Below, one piece after another: positions 63,001 to 64,000 of a stretch of DNA of 64,000 nt. Location of the stretch: assembly GCF_001625305.1 (NCBI RefSeq), contig NW_017803391.1, positions 169,903-233,902 of the forward strand, in the 5' to 3' direction. The stretch comes from Branchiostoma belcheri. Its lineage: Eukaryota > Chordata > Leptocardii > Amphioxiformes > Branchiostomatidae. The position numbers and the translations under genes were made by a program. The notes below the pieces were generated by a model, which ran no database searches, was not told the DNA's origin, and saw only the letters and a program-made list of their open reading frames with translations. Each line of letters opens with the position of its first letter. The stretch's first letter is position 1.

Positions 63001-64000
63001 TTATGCATGCAACAGATCTCGGCATGTCAATGTTGGTATTACTGTGAGAATTTACAGGCTCTGAGCCTGATTCTCGTGAGTGTAGGAATGATTAAGCACC
63101 TATGGAGAGTGGCAGTCAAAAGTTTTCCAAATAAAACACAACAGGATAATGGACAGTTCTTACCATCAGGAGAGTTGTAAGTTAATATGCACCAGCCGGG
63201 GGTTAAGGGATTGCCTGCACCTCTGAGACCAGCTAATTCCTGTAACTTTTCCTCACAAATTGGACGGGCAGATTAACAGCTTGCTCAGTTAGCTTCTGGG
63301 CTAATCAAGAAGTGACAAATCTCTGGTGGTATGAGATTATCCTTGAAGTGTCAGGCATGGTAACAAATTGTACTTAAACCCAACTGCCAAGCGTATGTTG
63401 TCTTCCTCCCTATAGCATTTCAAATGTCACCACAGTATTGGCCTAATCTATCACTTATTCTCCTCTTTTATTCTACTGAACCTGATATCTGTCCACGTCA
63501 TCTGAAAATACAAAAGCAGCAATCACATTTACAAAACTTACAAAAGCCTGATAAATTTGCACATCATTTTGCATGAAATGTGTCACTCTATTCATTGCAT
63601 TAAAAAAAATCATGCATACTCAACAACCTGTTTCATAAGCAATACAAACGTCACCCCTTGATAACCCCACCATGAAAATTGTGCATACCATGATATGATT
63701 ATGAGCAAATTTATGACATTATGCAGTCAGTTCTGACTTGGGGGTGCTGTCTTGATCCTGCTTTGAATGTTTATGACATCCCCTTCCTGTGACAACAGCA
63801 TCCCTCGCAAATCTCATTGTAGGCAAGTAATGCCATATTCAGGAGATGGAAATCCTGTTCTATAGCCAGTATCTCTGCAGCAGCCGATGCGCCCTGTGAG
63901 ATAATTGTTCCTTGGACCAAAGTGAGATTCCTCAAGATCCATTCTGCAGAAGTAATGGAAGCACACCGAAGGTAAGGCTTTCAGAATTCTGCTTAAGTGG
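63001..64000. other. No gene seen at the right edge
   Basis: AT-rich, probably upstream of the 62.7 kb promoter. The 74-codon plus frame 62956-63180 is not convincing. Confidence 0.45.

Noticed and set aside
1-64000. CRISPR arrays, operons, tRNA or rRNA genes, viral integrations
   Set aside because: None seen; tandem repeats here lack spacer structure and the only pol III boxes are in SINE copies.

Overview
The window looks like non-coding-rich chordate or other marine invertebrate genomic DNA, most likely amphioxus (Branchiostoma). This is an inference from the low-to-middling GC, the many short acatgtac-type stretches, CpG depletion broken by small CpG-retaining islets, compact terminal-inverted-repeat elements and tRNA-derived SINE copies; no species marker gene is present. 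There is one assembly gap (26485-26798). No long open reading frame, rRNA gene, tRNA gene or bacterial feature is present. Most of the 64 kb reads as intron or intergenic DNA of at least one gene on the minus strand whose body lies left of position 1.

The clearest coding signal is a series of short minus-strand exons. Each has an ATG, a short open frame and a splice donor in phase 0, and the best ones sit in CpG-retaining sequence. They are at about 62.7, 49.5, 37.1, 16.0, 3.7 and 2.1 kb, with weaker candidates at 32.6, 21.4 and 8.7 kb. The three rightmost (62.7, 49.5, 37.1 kb) encode related N-termini: a hydrophobic Cys-containing segment with the shared core LGCTI, then an Arg-Arg-Leu and an acidic stretch. 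The simplest reading is an array of alternative promoters and first exons giving one downstream gene different N-termini, some suited to membrane anchoring or palmitoylation. Possible internal minus-strand exons lie at 15.2 kb (Lys/Glu-rich, 37 codons, phase 0 both ends) and 39.9 kb (46 nt with good splice sites).

Seven sequences resembling the RE1/NRSE element bound by REST/NRSF are spread through the same interval (10.0, 18.4, 25.3, 32.1, 39.0, 45.7 and 56.7 kb). Four consecutive gaps are 6.7-6.9 kb. If functional, they would mark the host gene as neuronal and would be notable outside vertebrates. A 160-bp cluster of seven GATTA/TAATC cores at 6.2 kb is a candidate Otx/Gsc-type enhancer.

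The plus strand carries weaker gene evidence: a possible exon pair at 8.6 and 13.3 kb with matching phase 1, a second possible 3' exon at 19.8 kb, a signal-peptide-like first exon at 30.5 kb, and a possible terminal exon at 5.3 kb.

Repeats include a TIR element family (full copy at 45.1-45.5 kb, shorter or broken copies at 0, 22.4, 26.8, 29.1, 33.4, 39.5 and 55.0 kb), two SINE copies (51.0 kb minus, 59.2 kb plus), tandem repeats at 12.9, 25.4, 43.8, 60.3 and 61.0 kb, and microsatellites at 0.9 and 28.6 kb. All exon calls rest on splice-site and reading-frame inspection only.
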